64,000 nucleotides of DNA from Puniceicoccus vermicola (GTDB taxonomy: Bacteria; Verrucomicrobiota; Verrucomicrobiia; Opitutales; Puniceicoccaceae), in the NCBI RefSeq assembly GCF_014230055.1, contig NZ_JACHVA010000127.1, positions 62,001 through 126,000 on the forward strand. Reading direction: 5' to 3'. Shown one piece after another: positions 46,139-55,231 of the stretch; position 1 is the stretch's first letter, and each line of letters opens with the position of its first letter. Under the pieces are notes generated by a model. The model did no database searches. It saw nothing but the letters and a program-made list of their open reading frames with translations, and was not told the origin of the DNA. The position numbers and the translations under genes are program-made.

Positions 46139-46325
46139 TAGATAACGCCTCTTCCTTCCTCTTGAGGTGAGCCTCATGTAGCCGACTATTGAATGCGCGA
46201 TTGTCGGAAGGAATGAAAAACGACAAGGTATTGACGCTCGATAGGCGACTAAGCGCTGCACGTCCGAACTCTGTCAATGGAACTGGCACCTTGTGGTAGT
46301 GGGCTTCTTTTCTTGGCGAAAGTGG

Positions 46326-46411
46326 AGACCAGACAACCAGCCCGGAAGGCTCAGTCGTCAGGTTGATCTTTAGGATTTTCGGGCAAGTTTACTGGGTTGT
46401 CTGTGTCGTTT
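46326..46411. repeat. Shared 3'-tail repeat, copy 1
   Basis: About 86 bp at the 3' end of the 101-aa gene. On the minus strand it reads AACGACACAGACAACCCAGT, then a variable middle, GACTGAGCC...GGCTGGTTGTCTGG. Outer arms AGACAACC and GGTTGTCT are complementary, with a second GAGCC/GGCT stem inside. Copies lie at 46694-46780 and, diverged, at 48587-48659 (plus strand). Confidence 0.8.
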
Positions 46412-46675
46412 GGTTTTGGATTCTTTTTTGGGGGTCCCGTTCAGTATTCCGCCAATCAGGATGAGCGAGGCTGGTAGGATGGCGATCCTATAACGTTCAT
46501 TCAGATCTAGAGACAATGCTCTCATTTCTGATTCAACCGCTTCCCTTTCAATATTTTCTCCTTCCTTTAGTTGTTGGGTGTGCCAAATCCATGCGGTGTG
46601 GTGGTAAGAGGACAATCCAACCGCAAGACAGCCAGCAAAGCCGATGAACATTAAGCTGTAGGCGAGGATTCTCAT
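46370..46675 (-). CDS. Small two-helix membrane protein, probably frameshifted near its C-terminus
   Basis: 101 aa with two hydrophobic segments (AYSLMFIGFAGCLAVGLSS and IAILPASLILIGGIL). The function is unknown. The encoded end (TKRHRQPSKLARKS) does not match its neighbours, but the other frame of the same DNA gives NDTDNPVNLPENPKDQPDD, nearly identical to the tail of the next gene. A one-base loss in the six-T run at 46424-46429 (A-run on the coding strand) would switch to that frame. So either a real frameshift mutation or a homopolymer sequencing error is likely. IS-free, AT-rich surroundings. Confidence 0.6.
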   Translation of the reverse strand: MRILAYSLMFIGFAGCLAVGLSSYHHTAWIWHTQQLKEGENIEREAVESEMRALSLDLNERYRIAILPASLILIGGILNGTPKKESKTKRHRQPSKLARKS

Positions 46676-46693
46676 TTTATCTTCAGAACGTAT

Positions 46694-46780
46694 AGACCAG
46701 ACAACCAGCCTGCGAGGCTCAGTCCTCCTTGTGATTTTTAGGATTTCCGGGCGAGTTCACTGGGTTGTCTGTGTCGTTTT
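46694..46780. repeat. Shared 3'-tail repeat, copy 2
   Basis: Second copy of the tail repeat, covering the last about 20 codons of the 220-aa gene and 25 nt beyond its stop. It has the same AGACAACC/GGTTGTCT outer arms and AGCC-TCGCA-GGCT inner hairpin. It encodes NDTDNPVNSPGNPKNHKED. Confidence 0.8.
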
Positions 46781-47381
46781 GTTCGACCCAACGAGGATCT
46801 TTTCCCCGGAAAAAGAAAAAGAGAAAAACGGCTAACCCTGTGAATATCGCAATACAGATTTTCGAGTTGGGCGAGAGTGAACCTACCGAATCCTCGAGCA
46901 GATCGGCTCCCCAAAAGGCTTCCGAGAAAAATATTACAGCCCAAAGAATAGTAGAAAAGATTGCTACAAGAACTGCCGGTCGCGAGGGCGAGTATCGAGT
47001 AATCGGAACCAGACAATCTATAAATCCACTACGCTCGCCGATAGACTGCTCAGGGATGAATAGATCTTGAATATCAAGACCTTCTGCTTCTTTTCTCAAC
47101 TTCTTTTCCCAGTTCTCAATCCACCATTTTGAACCCACGGTGCTAACCATCCAAGCTGCCGATGACACGAGACCAAAAGATGCCACCACGAAAGCATACC
47201 CAGCTCCTTGAGATTTAAGTGCACCGTAGGCAACTAATGATGCACCTACAAAAAGCCAATAGTGGGACGATCTTCTCCAAAACAGGTCGATTTCGCTATT
47301 TCGACAATCCAGGGCGATCCTAAATCTCCTCTCAGTATTTTCGTTCTGTTTCATTTTTTGTCGAACGTAAAGCGTGATCAC
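46719..47381 (-). CDS. Membrane protein with four hydrophobic segments, accessory region
   Basis: Up to 220 aa. Hydrophobic stretches are HYWLFVGASLVAYGAL, YAFVVASFGLVSSAAWMVS, PAVLVAIFSTILWAVIFF and ICIAIFTGLAVFLFFFF. The end NDTDNPVNSPGNPKNHKED is the shared tail. The GTG at 47381 overlaps the CdiI-like stop as GTGA, favouring coupled translation; ATG 47354 is an alternative. It is linked to an immunity-like gene, so it may belong to a polymorphic-toxin or immunity remnant. No family recognised. Confidence 0.65.
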   Translation of the reverse strand: MITLYVRQKMKQNENTERRFRIALDCRNSEIDLFWRRSSHYWLFVGASLVAYGALKSQGAGYAFVVASFGLVSSAAWMVSTVGSKWWIENWEKKLRKEAEGLDIQDLFIPEQSIGERSGFIDCLVPITRYSPSRPAVLVAIFSTILWAVIFFSEAFWGADLLEDSVGSLSPNSKICIAIFTGLAVFLFFFFRGKDPRWVEQNDTDNPVNSPGNPKNHKED

Positions 47382-47695
47382 GTAGTGGAGGCGGAGCCGT
47401 AACGGAGTTGATCACCGCGACTGGATAGATCTTTTGTCGCGTAGGCCAAAGCCTCTTGGAGTTCGTCGTCCCATGCCTCAGTTCCGTCCTCGACTCCAGA
47501 TTCTATTCTTTCTTTTGCAATCGGCATAAGTGCTTCAACTGCAATCTTCTGCCTTAGAAACGTAGAAATCTCCTCATTTGTTAATTCTTTCAGTTCTTTT
47601 TTCCAAGCATTTCGGCAACGCTTGATCAGGCTGCTTTCAAAATCTGGATCTACCCAAGCCCCTTCGATTGATTCAACTGTAATTCCATTTTTCAT
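47378..47695 (-). CDS. CdiI_2-like contact-dependent inhibition immunity protein
   Basis: 105 aa. SLIKRCRNAWKKELKELTNE, EISTFLRQKIAVEALMPIAK and DDELQEALAYATKD follow the CdiI_2 pattern (SLVRRCH.L..KPL.ELT.EDLR.LI.Q.I....LVPLALE.L). Such proteins neutralise CdiA or other polymorphic toxins. No toxin, CdiB or Rhs gene is next to it, so it is an orphan immunity gene. A perfect 25-bp palindrome lies 16 nt upstream, and the membrane-protein gene follows with a 4-nt overlap. Confidence 0.6.
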   Translation of the reverse strand: MKNGITVESIEGAWVDPDFESSLIKRCRNAWKKELKELTNEEISTFLRQKIAVEALMPIAKERIESGVEDGTEAWDDELQEALAYATKDLSSRGDQLRYGSASTT

Positions 47696-47710
47696 TTATC
47701 TATCAGTGCT

Positions 47711-47735
47711 ATATCTCAAACTCAGTTTGAGATAT
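47711..47735. promoter_or_regulatory. Perfect 25-bp palindrome upstream of the CdiI-like gene
   Basis: Arms ATATCTCAAACT and AGTTTGAGATAT are exact reverse complements around a single C. It sits 16 nt before the ATG at 47695 on the minus strand. It could be an operator or a REP-type element; no regulator is adjacent. Confidence 0.5.
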
Positions 47736-48228
47736 CCCGGGATGGGTGGTGATTCGGGTCGGGATGATTCTCACGGGTTTCGAAAGAGGTTGGATCCTTG
47801 TAATCATCTGATTTCAAGGTAGATATAAGATTCCGTCTTTAGCGGAGCAAAGCGAGAGTCTGCCCCGAAAGCAATAATGATTTCTCGGAAAATGCACAAC
47901 CCGATGAGGAATCTTCTGAACGAGTTTGGGATATGCCGGAAAATTCAAACGGCTCAATGCGGTGGTAGCGTTCGGTAAATAAACGATATTCAGAAACATG
48001 AAGGTCTTTGCTTAAAAAAAGGGGAATAAAGAAAAGGCCGCTGTGTGTGTGATTTTAAACGCGACTTTACTCATCTGGTGGACTCCTCTCACAATGCAGA
48101 TATGGAAAGCAGCACAGTAAAATCTAGACTGATTGACGGAATGAAGCATAGATCCAGCCGCAGCTATCTACTTCTTTCGCGCTCCCCGCTTCAGTCGCGA
48201 TAGTGCTTATTGTTCGTAAAACCGGAGA
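47736..48228. other. 493-nt stretch without a supported gene
   Basis: AT-rich, with stop codons in all frames and no coding frame over about 60 codons that looks real. It separates the minus-strand CdiI-like group from the plus-strand small membrane protein, so it should hold two divergent promoters, but none could be assigned. Confidence 0.55.
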
Positions 48229-48648
48229 ATGATCACATTTCTAACAGTTTTATACCTAGCGCTAGGCATTACTGTTTTGTTCGTGCTTGCACCCAGATAC
48301 TTTCGCATTCGGAACATCGATACTTTCGGCAGTGAAGACTCCCGCTGGCTGCTTTTCACTTCACTGGAAGGTATCGTCCTTGCGCTCCTTACTGCGAGCT
48401 TCTGGCCGATACTGGCACCGCTTTGGCTGTGGACTGAAACAAAAGCGAAAAATGAAAAATTAAAGTTTGCCCAACTGGAATCAGATAGGATTCCAGACGA
48501 AAGTGAATTCGCGAAGATGACTTTTGACGAAAAACTCGAAGCCTTAAAAAAGGAAGCGAGGTCTGCAAATTCGAACAAGACGGCAAAAGACAGCCGAGTG
48601 AACTCGCCCGAAAATTCTAAAAATAAATCGGACGATCGAGCCACATAG
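48229..48648 (+). CDS. Small membrane protein with shared C-terminal tail
   Basis: 139 aa with two hydrophobic segments (FLTVLYLALGITVLFVLA, SLEGIVLALLTASFWPILAP), then a charged, coiled-coil-like stretch (TETKAKNEKLKFAQLESDR, EKLEALKKEARSA). The ending DSRVNSPENSKNKSDDRAT resembles the tails of the minus-strand genes at 46.4 and 46.7 kb. Upstream GGAG at 48224-48227 is close to the ATG. Function unknown. Confidence 0.6.
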   Translation: MITFLTVLYLALGITVLFVLAPRYFRIRNIDTFGSEDSRWLLFTSLEGIVLALLTASFWPILAPLWLWTETKAKNEKLKFAQLESDRIPDESEFAKMTFDEKLEALKKEARSANSNKTAKDSRVNSPENSKNKSDDRAT

Positions 48649-48659
48649 ACTGGTTGCCG
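48587..48659. repeat. Shared 3'-tail repeat, copy 3 (diverged, opposite orientation)
   Basis: Plus-strand copy of the tail repeat with the match gagtgaactcgcccgaaaat, GGACGATCGAGCC and GACTGGTTG. The outer stem is degraded. It covers the C-terminal codons and stop of the 139-aa gene. Confidence 0.65.
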
Positions 48660-48942
48660 AATCTCTACTTTAGGCTCATCAAATCGCCAAGCCATGTTCC
48701 CCCCGGCCACATAGATCTTCGAGTTCGCAACATTAAAGACGTTCACCCGTTTTATTCCGAAGGACCAATTGGGAGCCTGCTCGAAGTCTATTACTTGTCA
48801 GAAATAAAAAGAGAAAGCATCCACCTGCGATATGAGAGCTTCGCGTTCTCTGTGCTCTTCGTGGTGATAAAAGAACTTTGGAGTCTGCCTCTCAAATCGC
48901 AGCCGCCTAAAAATGCGGCGAATCGTCTGAGAGGCATCTGGG

Positions 48943-48958
48943 GCGGAATGAATTCCGC
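48943..48958. terminator. Hairpin between convergent genes (possible terminator)
   Basis: GCGGAAT-GA-ATTCCGC, 7-bp perfect arms, in the gap between the plus-strand small membrane gene and the minus-strand tolC-like gene. No clear T-tract follows on either strand, so it may instead be a repeat element. Confidence 0.3.
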
Positions 48959-48991
48959 GCTCCTATAATCAACCGTTTCTAGCGCGCTACC

Positions 48992-50623
48992 CTATCGACC
49001 CGCCCCAAACCTCGGCGAGAGAACGATACCGCGTCGTTCGAGCAACGAGCCCTCGGCCAGATACAGTTCCACTTGAGCAATGCGGTATTGGACGATTGCA
49101 CGGACTCGCTCGATCTCGGCTTCCAGCAGATCACGCTGCACTTGGGAGAGCTGCAAGGAGGTTCCAATCCCCACCTCGAGGCGCTCTTTCTCCGCTTCGA
49201 CCGATTGCCGCTGCAACTCCACGGTCGCGGCCGTGGCCCCGATTTGACGGCGGGTGCGCTCCAGTTCATTCGCGGCGAGGAGAACATCGGTGCGAATCAC
49301 TCGTCTTAGGTTCCGGATGGACTGCAACGCTTGATCGCGGGTGGCCCGTGCTGCCAGTTGCTCTCCCCTACCGGCTCGGTTCCCGAGGGGATAGCTGAAC
49401 TCGCCACCGATGGACCAATCGTAAGTATCGCCATCCAAGTTCCGGAAGGAATCGCTGAAACTGGAGGCGTATCCGGTTTTGCCGAGCGAGAGAAAGAAAT
49501 CCAATCGGGGAAGAAGACCGTTTCGAGAAACGATGGTTTCCAATCGAGCTTGGTCCAATCTCAATTCGGCTTCCCGCAAATCCGGACGGCTCTCCAGCGC
49601 GAGTTGAATGCGCTCATCAATGTTCTCAAGCGGAGGGGGTTCCTCCAACTGCGGTTCCGAGGTGGGAAGGACGTCTCCCCCCTGAAGAACAAATCCATCG
49701 GGTAGGATCATGCGGGCAAGTCGAAGGCGACTCTCTTCCAACGCGCTTTGCGCATCAATCAAATCCCGTCGGCGCAGGGCCACCTCCGCCCTCACGGCAG
49801 CGGCATCGTTCTCCGGAAGAGCTCCAAGCTCAATCCGCTGCTCGATTTCATCCCGTTGCAGCTCGGCCACGGCAAAGGATTGTTCGAAAATCGCAATCTC
49901 CCGCCGAGCAAGAACCCATCGCCAGTAGGCAATCTCGACATCGGCAATCAATGCTTCTCCGTATCCCCAAAGTTCATACTGGCTGATCAGAGAATCCCAC
50001 TCGGCCAGCTGAATCGAGGCCAGGTTCACCACCGGACCGAAACCTTTCAACAGGGACTGAGTTACCGTCAGCCCGAGCCGTGCTTCGTTCTGTTCCGGGG
50101 TGCGATTGGAGACCGACTGCTCCTGCACGGCGGCAAGCTCAAGATCCGTTCCCGTCGGAAGACGTTGCCGGATACCGACTTCGGCGGCACGTGAACTGCC
50201 ATCCACGGAAAATTCTTCCTCCGTCGAGCGCGAGGCTTCAATGAGGTTCTCTTCCTGATATTCGAAGAGCGCATACAACTCCGGATCAAAGACTCCGCGC
50301 TCGATCTGGACAAAGGCCCCGGCAATGACGGGATTGAGAGTCTGCACCCGCAGCTCCGGATTGTTCTGGAGGGCAAGAAAAACCGCTTCCTCCACTGATA
50401 CCTCGTAAACCTCTTCTCCGTCCCGAACGACCTTCGTCGGCAGGTTCTCCGGCGCGATCCACTCCTCGGTCTCGACCGGTTTCTCCCGATCGGTCTCTTT
50501 GGCCAATTTCTCGGAGTAATCCGGCTCAAAGACCGACCACTCGTCGACCGAAGCACACCCACTCAAAAAGAAGATTCCCGCAAAAACCAGCGCGGCGTTT
50601 CCCATAAACTTGCGCGAACTCAT
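48992..50623 (-). CDS. TolC-family outer membrane efflux lipoprotein
   Basis: 543 aa. The ATG at 50623 (overlapping the RND stop as ATGA) leads to a lipoprotein signal, [11 protein letters not shown], with the lipobox LSGC (Cys about 22). Two OEP repeats follow ([20 protein letters not shown], and [20 protein letters not shown]), with long coiled helices ([40 protein letters not shown]). It would form the outer-membrane channel for the RND pump encoded upstream. Confidence 0.92.
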   Translation of the reverse strand: MSSRKFMGNAALVFAGIFFLSGCASVDEWSVFEPDYSEKLAKETDREKPVETEEWIAPENLPTKVVRDGEEVYEVSVEEAVFLALQNNPELRVQTLNPVIAGAFVQIERGVFDPELYALFEYQEENLIEASRSTEEEFSVDGSSRAAEVGIRQRLPTGTDLELAAVQEQSVSNRTPEQNEARLGLTVTQSLLKGFGPVVNLASIQLAEWDSLISQYELWGYGEALIADVEIAYWRWVLARREIAIFEQSFAVAELQRDEIEQRIELGALPENDAAAVRAEVALRRRDLIDAQSALEESRLRLARMILPDGFVLQGGDVLPTSEPQLEEPPPLENIDERIQLALESRPDLREAELRLDQARLETIVSRNGLLPRLDFFLSLGKTGYASSFSDSFRNLDGDTYDWSIGGEFSYPLGNRAGRGEQLAARATRDQALQSIRNLRRVIRTDVLLAANELERTRRQIGATAATVELQRQSVEAEKERLEVGIGTSLQLSQVQRDLLEAEIERVRAIVQYRIAQVELYLAEGSLLERRGIVLSPRFGAGR

Positions 50624-53600
50624 GCAGACTTTCCTCCCCGGTGAAAAAGCGAATAGACAGCGGGAACGAGGAAAAGGGTGATGACCGTCGAGCCGACGAG
50701 TCCGCCTACGACGGCCCGAGCTAGCGGCGCTTGAGCATCGGCCCCCTCCCCGATTCCCAAAGCCAACGGAAAAAGTCCGAGGACCGTTGTGCAAGTGGTC
50801 ATCAAGATCGGTCGAAGCCGTCGTCGTCCGGCTTCGAGGACCGCCGCATTGATCGGCATGCCCTCGTTTTGCAATTGCCCGGCTTGGTCGACCAGAAGGA
50901 TGGCATTATTGACAACGATCCCACCCAGCATGATGCAGCCGATTCCGGATTGAAGGTTGAGGGTGGTCCCAGTCAAAAAGAGAGTCAGAAGGACGCCGAT
51001 CGCGGCCATCGGCACCGAGAACATAACCACCAGGGGATTGATGAAGGATTCATACTGACAGGCCAAAACCATGTAAACGAGCAAGACGGCCAACATCAGG
51101 GCGATCACCAACTCGCGAAACGATTCTTGCTGCTCTTCGAAACTACCCGCGACATTCAGATCGAACCCATTGGGCAAGGGAATCGTAGCGAGACGCTCTT
51201 CGACCTCAGCCGCGACCGACCCTAGATCCTTGCCCGCAACGTTCAAGCTGACCCGGGCGATGCGTTGTTGATCTTTCCGAGTGATTTCCTGTGGACCGCG
51301 GTTCGAGGTCGTGTCCACCACACTGCGAAGGGCCACTTCGTCACCATCCGGCGTGGCAAGGGTAAGGTCCAAAACTTCCTCGATGCTGCGATGCTCAGCG
51401 TCCTCGAGTTGAACAAAAATCCGAAAGGAGTTGCCCTCCCTACGGAACTCACCGGCATCCGACCCGGCAATGGCGGTACGAATCAGGCTGGTCACATCTT
51501 CGATGCTCAGACCGAGGTCCGCGACCCTCTCCCGGTCGATGTAGATTTCCTGTTGAGGAATCCCCTCGGTGATGCTTCGGGTGACGTCGGTGATTCCCTC
51601 AACTCCCTCTACCGCGTCTTCGACAGCTCTCCCCAAGGCCGCTAAAACTTGAAAGTCGAAACCGCGAATCTCCACGGTCAGTCCTTCATCGCCACCGAGC
51701 AGGCGGTCGAGCAGGAACTGTCCCTGCGGAGCCCGGGTACGGATTTCCATACCGGGGATCTGCCCCTCCAACCGCTGTCGCAAATCTTCCGCGATCTCGA
51801 CATTCGACCGATCCCTTTCGCTCGCGGGAGTCAGCGAAATTCGGATACTCCCTTCGCCTTCACTGACGCTGACCACCGAGGAAACCTTCTCCGGAACCGC
51901 CCCGAAAACGATCTCCTCCATCTTCCGAGTCTGTTGATCGACCAGCTCCAGCCGAGTGCCCACCTCCATCTCACCCGTTACTCGCACCTCCCCCTCATCG
52001 CTTGAGGGGAGAAACTCCGTGCCGAGAAAAGGTGCCAGAAATAGCGAGGCGCCGAGGAGGAGCAGTGATACCACCAGCACCCCCCAGCGATGACGCAAGA
52101 CACCGCCAAGGCAACCTTTGTAGTGACTCTCCAGCCACCCCAATCCTTTTTCCGAAGCCGAGACCATCCGCGCGACCCATCCCTTCCGCCGCTCGGCTTC
52201 TTCCACGCGACTGCGGAGGAACCGGGAGGAAAGCATCGGCACCAGACTCAGGGAAACGAGCAAAGAACAGACGAGAGCAAAGACGATGACCGAAGCAAGG
52301 TCCCGAAAAAGAACCCCTGAAACTCCTTGGACAAAAACGACCGGGAGAAAGATGACCAGAGTCGTGATCGTGCTCGCGACGATCGCCGTGGCCACTTCCA
52401 TCGTCCCCTCTGCCGCCGCCACATGCCGGGTCTCCCCCTCCTCCTCGCGTCGGCGGAAGATGTTCTCCAGGACCACGATCGAACTATCGACCATCATCCC
52501 CACCCCGAGGGCCAGCCCTCCTAGAGTCATCAAGTTGATCGTAAACCCGAGAAAATAGATCAGGGTAAAGGTCGCGAGAATGGAGATGGGGATCGCGAGC
52601 GAAATGATGATCGTACTCCGGAAGTTTCGAAGGAAAAAGAGAAGAACGAGGATCGCCAATCCTCCCCCGTAGAGAACGGATCGCCCCACATTCTCGATCG
52701 AACGCTGAATGAAGTTCCCCTGATTGATGACCGGGATGATTTTGATCTGCGGGAAGGATTCGTTGAGTTCGTCAATCTCATCAAGGATTTGGCGGGCGAC
52801 TTCCACCGTGTTTGCCCCGGCCTTTTTCCGGATGGCAATCCGGATACCCCGCTCCCCGTTAATCCGAATGTTTCGCGTGAGTTTGCTGAAGGTGTCGCTC
52901 ACTTCCGCGATCTGCCCGATCCGGACGAAACTCCCGTCGGGCGTGCCGATCACGGTTTGCCGGATTTCTTCCAAATCCTTAAACTCGGCCGGAGCCCTCA
53001 AGGTCACTTCATAGCGCCCTTCCTCGATCTTTCCGGCCGGGAGATCGAGGTTTGCCCGCTCAATGGCATCGAGAACCGCGTTTAGAGAAATCCCCTGGGC
53101 CCGGAGTCTGTCCGGATCGACTTCGACTCGGATCTCGCGATCAAACCCTCCCCAGAGGTCGGCCTGAGCGACGCCGGGAATTCGGGTAAATCGATACCGC
53201 AGCTGGTCCTCCACCAGTTGCGTCAATTCCACCGGATCGAGACGACTGGAGATCCCGATCAAGACAACCGGAAAGGAGTCGATATCGAATTTGTTCACCC
53301 GGGGTCGGACGATGTCGTCCGGCAACTCGCTGACCTCATCCTCCAAGGTCGCCTGCAAATCGAGGGCCGCCTGATCGACGTCGGTCCCCCACTCGAAGGT
53401 CACCGTCACCCGACTCTGCCCTTCGCTGGAAGTCGAAGTGATTTCTTCAACCCCTGGCGTCGTCGCCACGATTTCCTCCACGATCTGAGTCACCGTTCGC
53501 TCCATCACCTCCGGGCTCGCGCCTTCGAAACTGGTTCTGACACTGACCGTCGGCAACTCGATGCTCGGCAGGAGATCGATCTTCAGCTGCCGGAAGGAAA

Positions 53601-53679
53601 CCAGCCCCAACACCACCACGATGAGGCAAGCCATCGTGGTAAAGACCGGACGATTGACGCTAAAGCGGGGAAGACTCAT
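50620..53679 (-). CDS. RND-family efflux transporter (AcrB/MexB-like)
   Basis: 1019 aa inner-membrane proton-driven pump. N-terminal helix [20 protein letters not shown], porter motif [20 protein letters not shown], the transmembrane block [20 protein letters not shown] with the proton-relay Asp region, and C-terminal [28 protein letters not shown]-type motif reads [11 protein letters not shown]. Twelve helices expected. Ends in the ATGA overlap with tolC and begins in an overlap with the adaptor gene, so the three are one operon. Substrate unknown. Confidence 0.95.
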   Translation of the reverse strand: MSLPRFSVNRPVFTTMACLIVVVLGLVSFRQLKIDLLPSIELPTVSVRTSFEGASPEVMERTVTQIVEEIVATTPGVEEITSTSSEGQSRVTVTFEWGTDVDQAALDLQATLEDEVSELPDDIVRPRVNKFDIDSFPVVLIGISSRLDPVELTQLVEDQLRYRFTRIPGVAQADLWGGFDREIRVEVDPDRLRAQGISLNAVLDAIERANLDLPAGKIEEGRYEVTLRAPAEFKDLEEIRQTVIGTPDGSFVRIGQIAEVSDTFSKLTRNIRINGERGIRIAIRKKAGANTVEVARQILDEIDELNESFPQIKIIPVINQGNFIQRSIENVGRSVLYGGGLAILVLLFFLRNFRSTIIISLAIPISILATFTLIYFLGFTINLMTLGGLALGVGMMVDSSIVVLENIFRRREEEGETRHVAAAEGTMEVATAIVASTITTLVIFLPVVFVQGVSGVLFRDLASVIVFALVCSLLVSLSLVPMLSSRFLRSRVEEAERRKGWVARMVSASEKGLGWLESHYKGCLGGVLRHRWGVLVVSLLLLGASLFLAPFLGTEFLPSSDEGEVRVTGEMEVGTRLELVDQQTRKMEEIVFGAVPEKVSSVVSVSEGEGSIRISLTPASERDRSNVEIAEDLRQRLEGQIPGMEIRTRAPQGQFLLDRLLGGDEGLTVEIRGFDFQVLAALGRAVEDAVEGVEGITDVTRSITEGIPQQEIYIDRERVADLGLSIEDVTSLIRTAIAGSDAGEFRREGNSFRIFVQLEDAEHRSIEEVLDLTLATPDGDEVALRSVVDTTSNRGPQEITRKDQQRIARVSLNVAGKDLGSVAAEVEERLATIPLPNGFDLNVAGSFEEQQESFRELVIALMLAVLLVYMVLACQYESFINPLVVMFSVPMAAIGVLLTLFLTGTTLNLQSGIGCIMLGGIVVNNAILLVDQAGQLQNEGMPINAAVLEAGRRRLRPILMTTCTTVLGLFPLALGIGEGADAQAPLARAVVGGLVGSTVITLFLVPAVYSLFHRGGKSA

Positions 53680-54854
53680 CGGGAAACGCCAACCGCCTCC
53701 AGGTCCGTAACCCGCACCCGCGAGCCGTCATTCACCAGTTGTTGTCCCAGGGTCACCACCTCACCCGAGATGTCATCGGCAATGATCTCGACACGATCTC
53801 CCTCGCGGATGCCGATCTCCACTGGCTGCCAATAAACCGTTTCGCGGTCGTTCCCGAGCCGGAACACGCCATTCTCATCGTTGCGCCGGACAATCGCCAG
53901 GTCTGGGACGATTGTCGCATCCTCCCGCACGCCGAGAACGAGTGATGCCCGGACAAACATCCCAGGCTTCAGGCGTCCATCCGGATTCGCGACTTCGAAC
54001 TCCACTCGAGCCTGACGCGACTCTTCGGAAAAAACCGGAGCGATCCGAGAGACCTTCCCCATAAACGACTCACCGGTGAAGGCATCTGTGCGAAGGGTCA
54101 CTGAGTCTCCACGTTTGATGCTTGGATAGTCGCGCTCGGTCACTCGAACGACGCCCAGCAACGGATCCAGATCGACTACCCGAAACATCGATTCACCCGA
54201 GGACACGGCATCCCCCTCGTCGACCATGCGCTCGGCCACGACCCGATCTCCCTCGCCACCGGTCCACTCCGCCCGAACGCGGGTTTCCCCCAGATCGATC
54301 TGCGCGGCCTCCAGCTGCGCTTCCGCTCGAGCGATCTGCGCCTCGGCCACGGCAAGCCCAGCCTCTGCCGAAAGGCGCTCGGCCCGCGTCGTGTCGACCT
54401 GCGCATCCGAAGAAATCCCTCGATCCCGCAACTGACTCGCGCGCTCGCTTTCCTTCCCAGCAATCTCCATCCGCGCTTCGGCTTCCCGAAGATTCGCTTT
54501 CGCCACCATCAAATCGGCCTCCGCCTGACGAACGGATTGCACCAGATCCCCATCGTCGAGAAGAGCGACCACATCACCCTTCTTCACCGTATCGGAGACC
54601 CGCACCTTCAATTCCTTCACTTGGCCGGCAATTCGAGGGGCCGCATAAAAATCTGCTGAAGGCCAGAGACTTCCACTCAACTCGCGCCTCAGCTCGATCC
54701 GGCCGATTTCGATCTCGGCCACTTCAACCGGTGCCGGAGGTCGCTCCTTGCCCGTCGAGTCCGCATCCGCCCCACACCCAAGTGCTAGCAAGAGGAAAGA
54801 AAGAGACCCTAGGAATGTTCCGGAGAGAAAGGATAGCTGACGGGCAAAGCTCAT
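53676..54854 (-). CDS. RND efflux periplasmic adaptor lipoprotein
   Basis: 392 aa membrane fusion protein. Lipoprotein signal with LLLALGC (Cys about 27). Then the HlyD/AcrA lipoyl half-motif [20 protein letters not shown], a long coiled-coil hairpin ([20 protein letters not shown] and so on), [20 protein letters not shown] and a C-terminal barrel-sandwich/beta region. First gene of the operon adaptor-RND-TolC, overlapping the RND gene by 4 nt. Confidence 0.93.
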   Translation of the reverse strand: MSFARQLSFLSGTFLGSLSFLLLALGCGADADSTGKERPPAPVEVAEIEIGRIELRRELSGSLWPSADFYAAPRIAGQVKELKVRVSDTVKKGDVVALLDDGDLVQSVRQAEADLMVAKANLREAEARMEIAGKESERASQLRDRGISSDAQVDTTRAERLSAEAGLAVAEAQIARAEAQLEAAQIDLGETRVRAEWTGGEGDRVVAERMVDEGDAVSSGESMFRVVDLDPLLGVVRVTERDYPSIKRGDSVTLRTDAFTGESFMGKVSRIAPVFSEESRQARVEFEVANPDGRLKPGMFVRASLVLGVREDATIVPDLAIVRRNDENGVFRLGNDRETVYWQPVEIGIREGDRVEIIADDISGEVVTLGQQLVNDGSRVRVTDLEAVGVSR

Positions 54855-55231
54855 GAGATTGTTTGATGCAAACCGAACCGCTCTCGAAAATCAACCATCA
54901 CCACTCGATATCGTGAAAAGGGGGGCAACGAAAGACACGGAGCACAGAGCAACTGAAGTCATTTTACGAGATCATCACAAAGAGATTCAGCGGACCGCAC
55001 GCTTTCATGTCCACAGAAACTTGGACGCCCGGAAGGTCGCGTTCTCGGTATATTCCAGGGCCTAGGCTCGTGGGCAAAAGCGCTACGCTCCCCGAGACCG
55101 GAGGAAATGGGATCATCAACTCCCGAAATTCCCTTTGCTTGTCGCTACATCCGGCGTAAGCAGAAGAGATCAGTGGCTTTCAAATACCCGACCGAATTAT
55201 CGAGCAAGGCACGATCCTACTCTTCTTCCCT
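54855..55231. other. 377-nt gap before the efflux operon, no gene found
   Basis: Lies between the adaptor start and the uvrA stop (both minus strand). It must contain the efflux promoter, but no clear -35/-10 was found. Words such as aaagacacggagcacagag resemble other dispersed intergenic repeats in the window. Confidence 0.55.

Larger units (their letters stand above)
44015..46289 (-). pseudogene. HEPN-motif protein gene split by an insertion sequence
   Basis: The gene begins at ATG 46289 (MPVPLTEFGRAALSRLSSVN) and reads 50 codons to the IS at 46138. It resumes at 44658 and ends at 44015. Removing the IS and one 6-bp duplicate joins the frame exactly (SSSR-free junction: EEALS then RLRALIEPN), giving about 264 aa. 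The C-terminal part holds VVVRNCLVHELGED, an R-N-x3-H HEPN RNase motif (Arg followed by a polar residue, His four on). HEPN proteins are often RNases in toxin-antitoxin or defence modules. The 44656 frame starts only at a TTG (MRALIEP), so the downstream half is probably not made. The family of this protein is not recognised beyond the motif. Confidence 0.8.

Noticed and set aside
46326-46780. Integron attC sites at the tail repeats
   Set aside because: The folded arms are suggestive, but the RYYYAAC/GTTRRRY core is not present (AGACAAC does not fit) and no integrase gene is in the window. Kept only as a repeat finding.
48207-48746. 179-codon minus-strand ORF (MNVFNVANSKIYVAGGN...)
   Set aside because: Mostly antisense to the small membrane-protein gene at 48229-48648. 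The N-terminal part may be a conserved repeat, but a gene cannot be supported.
48654-48968. 104-codon plus-strand ORF after the third tail repeat
   Set aside because: Mixed composition, contains common dispersed intergenic words (ctctgtgctcttcgtgg) and ends in the GCGGAAT hairpin; no homology visible.
42857-48990. tRNA-anchored genomic island with attL/attR
   Set aside because: The accessory stretch begins at tRNA-Leu, but no direct repeat of the tRNA 3' end was found to the right and no integrase is present.
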